From the NCBI GenBank assembly GCA_003244035.1, contig QHBV01000010.1:1-5170 (forward strand): DNA of 5,170 nt. Reading direction: 5' to 3'. Below, one piece after another: positions 5,057 through 5,170 of this stretch (the stretch's first letter is position 1; every line of letters begins with the position of its first letter). Source of the DNA: Solirubrobacterales bacterium (GTDB lineage: Bacteria; Actinomycetota; Thermoleophilia; Solirubrobacterales; Solirubrobacteraceae). Position numbers and translations under genes: made by a program. The notes beneath the pieces are model-generated. The model was not told the origin of the DNA, did no database searches, and was given only the letters and a program-made list of their open reading frames with translations.

Positions 5057-5170
5057 TCAGCTCTGCTTCGCGTAGTAGTCGGAGTTGAGCACGGTGTACT
5101 TCTGCCACTCCTCCGGCAGCTGATCCTCGGCGAAGCAGGCATCGACGGGGCAGGCCTCGACGCACGCATC
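5057..5170 (-). CDS. Bacterial ferredoxin ([4Fe-4S] or 7Fe type), C-terminal end (partial)
   Basis: The minus strand enters the window at 5170 and reads 37 residues to TGA at 5059-5057. It begins DACVEACPVDACFAEDQLPE and continues with EWQKYTVLNSDYY. The CxxxCP element and the PEEWxxYTxLNxxYY tail match the second cluster motif and C-terminus of bacterial 7Fe-type ferredoxins, small soluble electron carriers. The preceding cysteines of the motif must lie outside the window. Cys12 of the visible part sits where Ile is usual (PVEAIF), so one extra cysteine is present. It converges with mrp across a 31-bp gap, so two iron-sulfur proteins are neighbours but not in one operon. Partner and redox role cannot be read from this fragment. 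Confidence 0.88.
   Translation of the reverse strand, partial: DACVEACPVDACFAEDQLPEEWQKYTVLNSDYYAKQS

Noticed and set aside
1..5170. CRISPR array, tRNA, rRNA, insertion sequence or prophage
   Set aside because: No regularly spaced direct repeats, cloverleaf, transposase or integrase signature was seen on either strand.

Overview
The window is very GC-rich (by eye well above 60%) with strong G/C bias at third codon positions, GTG starts, a four-base gene overlap and likely leaderless starts. The gene content also fits: a DUF2342-type zinc metalloprotease family seen mainly in Actinomycetota, and an Mrp ATPase of the type without CxxC. Together these suggest a high-GC actinobacterium. Thermoleophilia/Solirubrobacterales is my best guess, from the overall look of the proteins only.

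Layout, left to right. (1) Positions 1-656, minus strand: the N-terminal third or so of a UvrD-like superfamily 1 helicase running off the left edge. (2) Nine bases away and divergent, a plus-strand pair at 666-1511 and 1508-2554: an inositol-monophosphatase-family phosphatase overlapping a DUF2342-type HExxH metalloprotease by GTGA. (3) Positions 2555-2640: a short intergenic region dominated by a perfect 17-bp inverted repeat with a 3-nt loop. Each arm lies in a sequence resembling a Gram-positive/actinobacterial LexA (SOS) box. (4) Positions 2641-3282: a basic histone-H1-like protein with a Ser run, eight RK-type hexapeptide repeats and a long charged helical half. (5) Convergent to it, 3298-3663 minus: a small four-helix membrane protein with a plausible leaderless promoter. 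(6) Positions 3754-3825: a 23-codon small ORF with an excellent ribosome binding site, followed by mrp at 3862-5025. (7) A GC-rich hairpin, then the C-terminal end of a ferredoxin on the minus strand, cut by the right edge.

Functionally this looks like a chromosomal housekeeping region, not a mobile island. I see no transposase, integrase, CRISPR array, tRNA or rRNA. The only thematic links are Mrp next to an iron-sulfur ferredoxin, and a helicase in the same window as a possible LexA-controlled nucleoid-type protein. The most unusual elements are the SOS-box-like hairpin upstream of the histone-like gene, that gene's domain order, and the small ORF before mrp.
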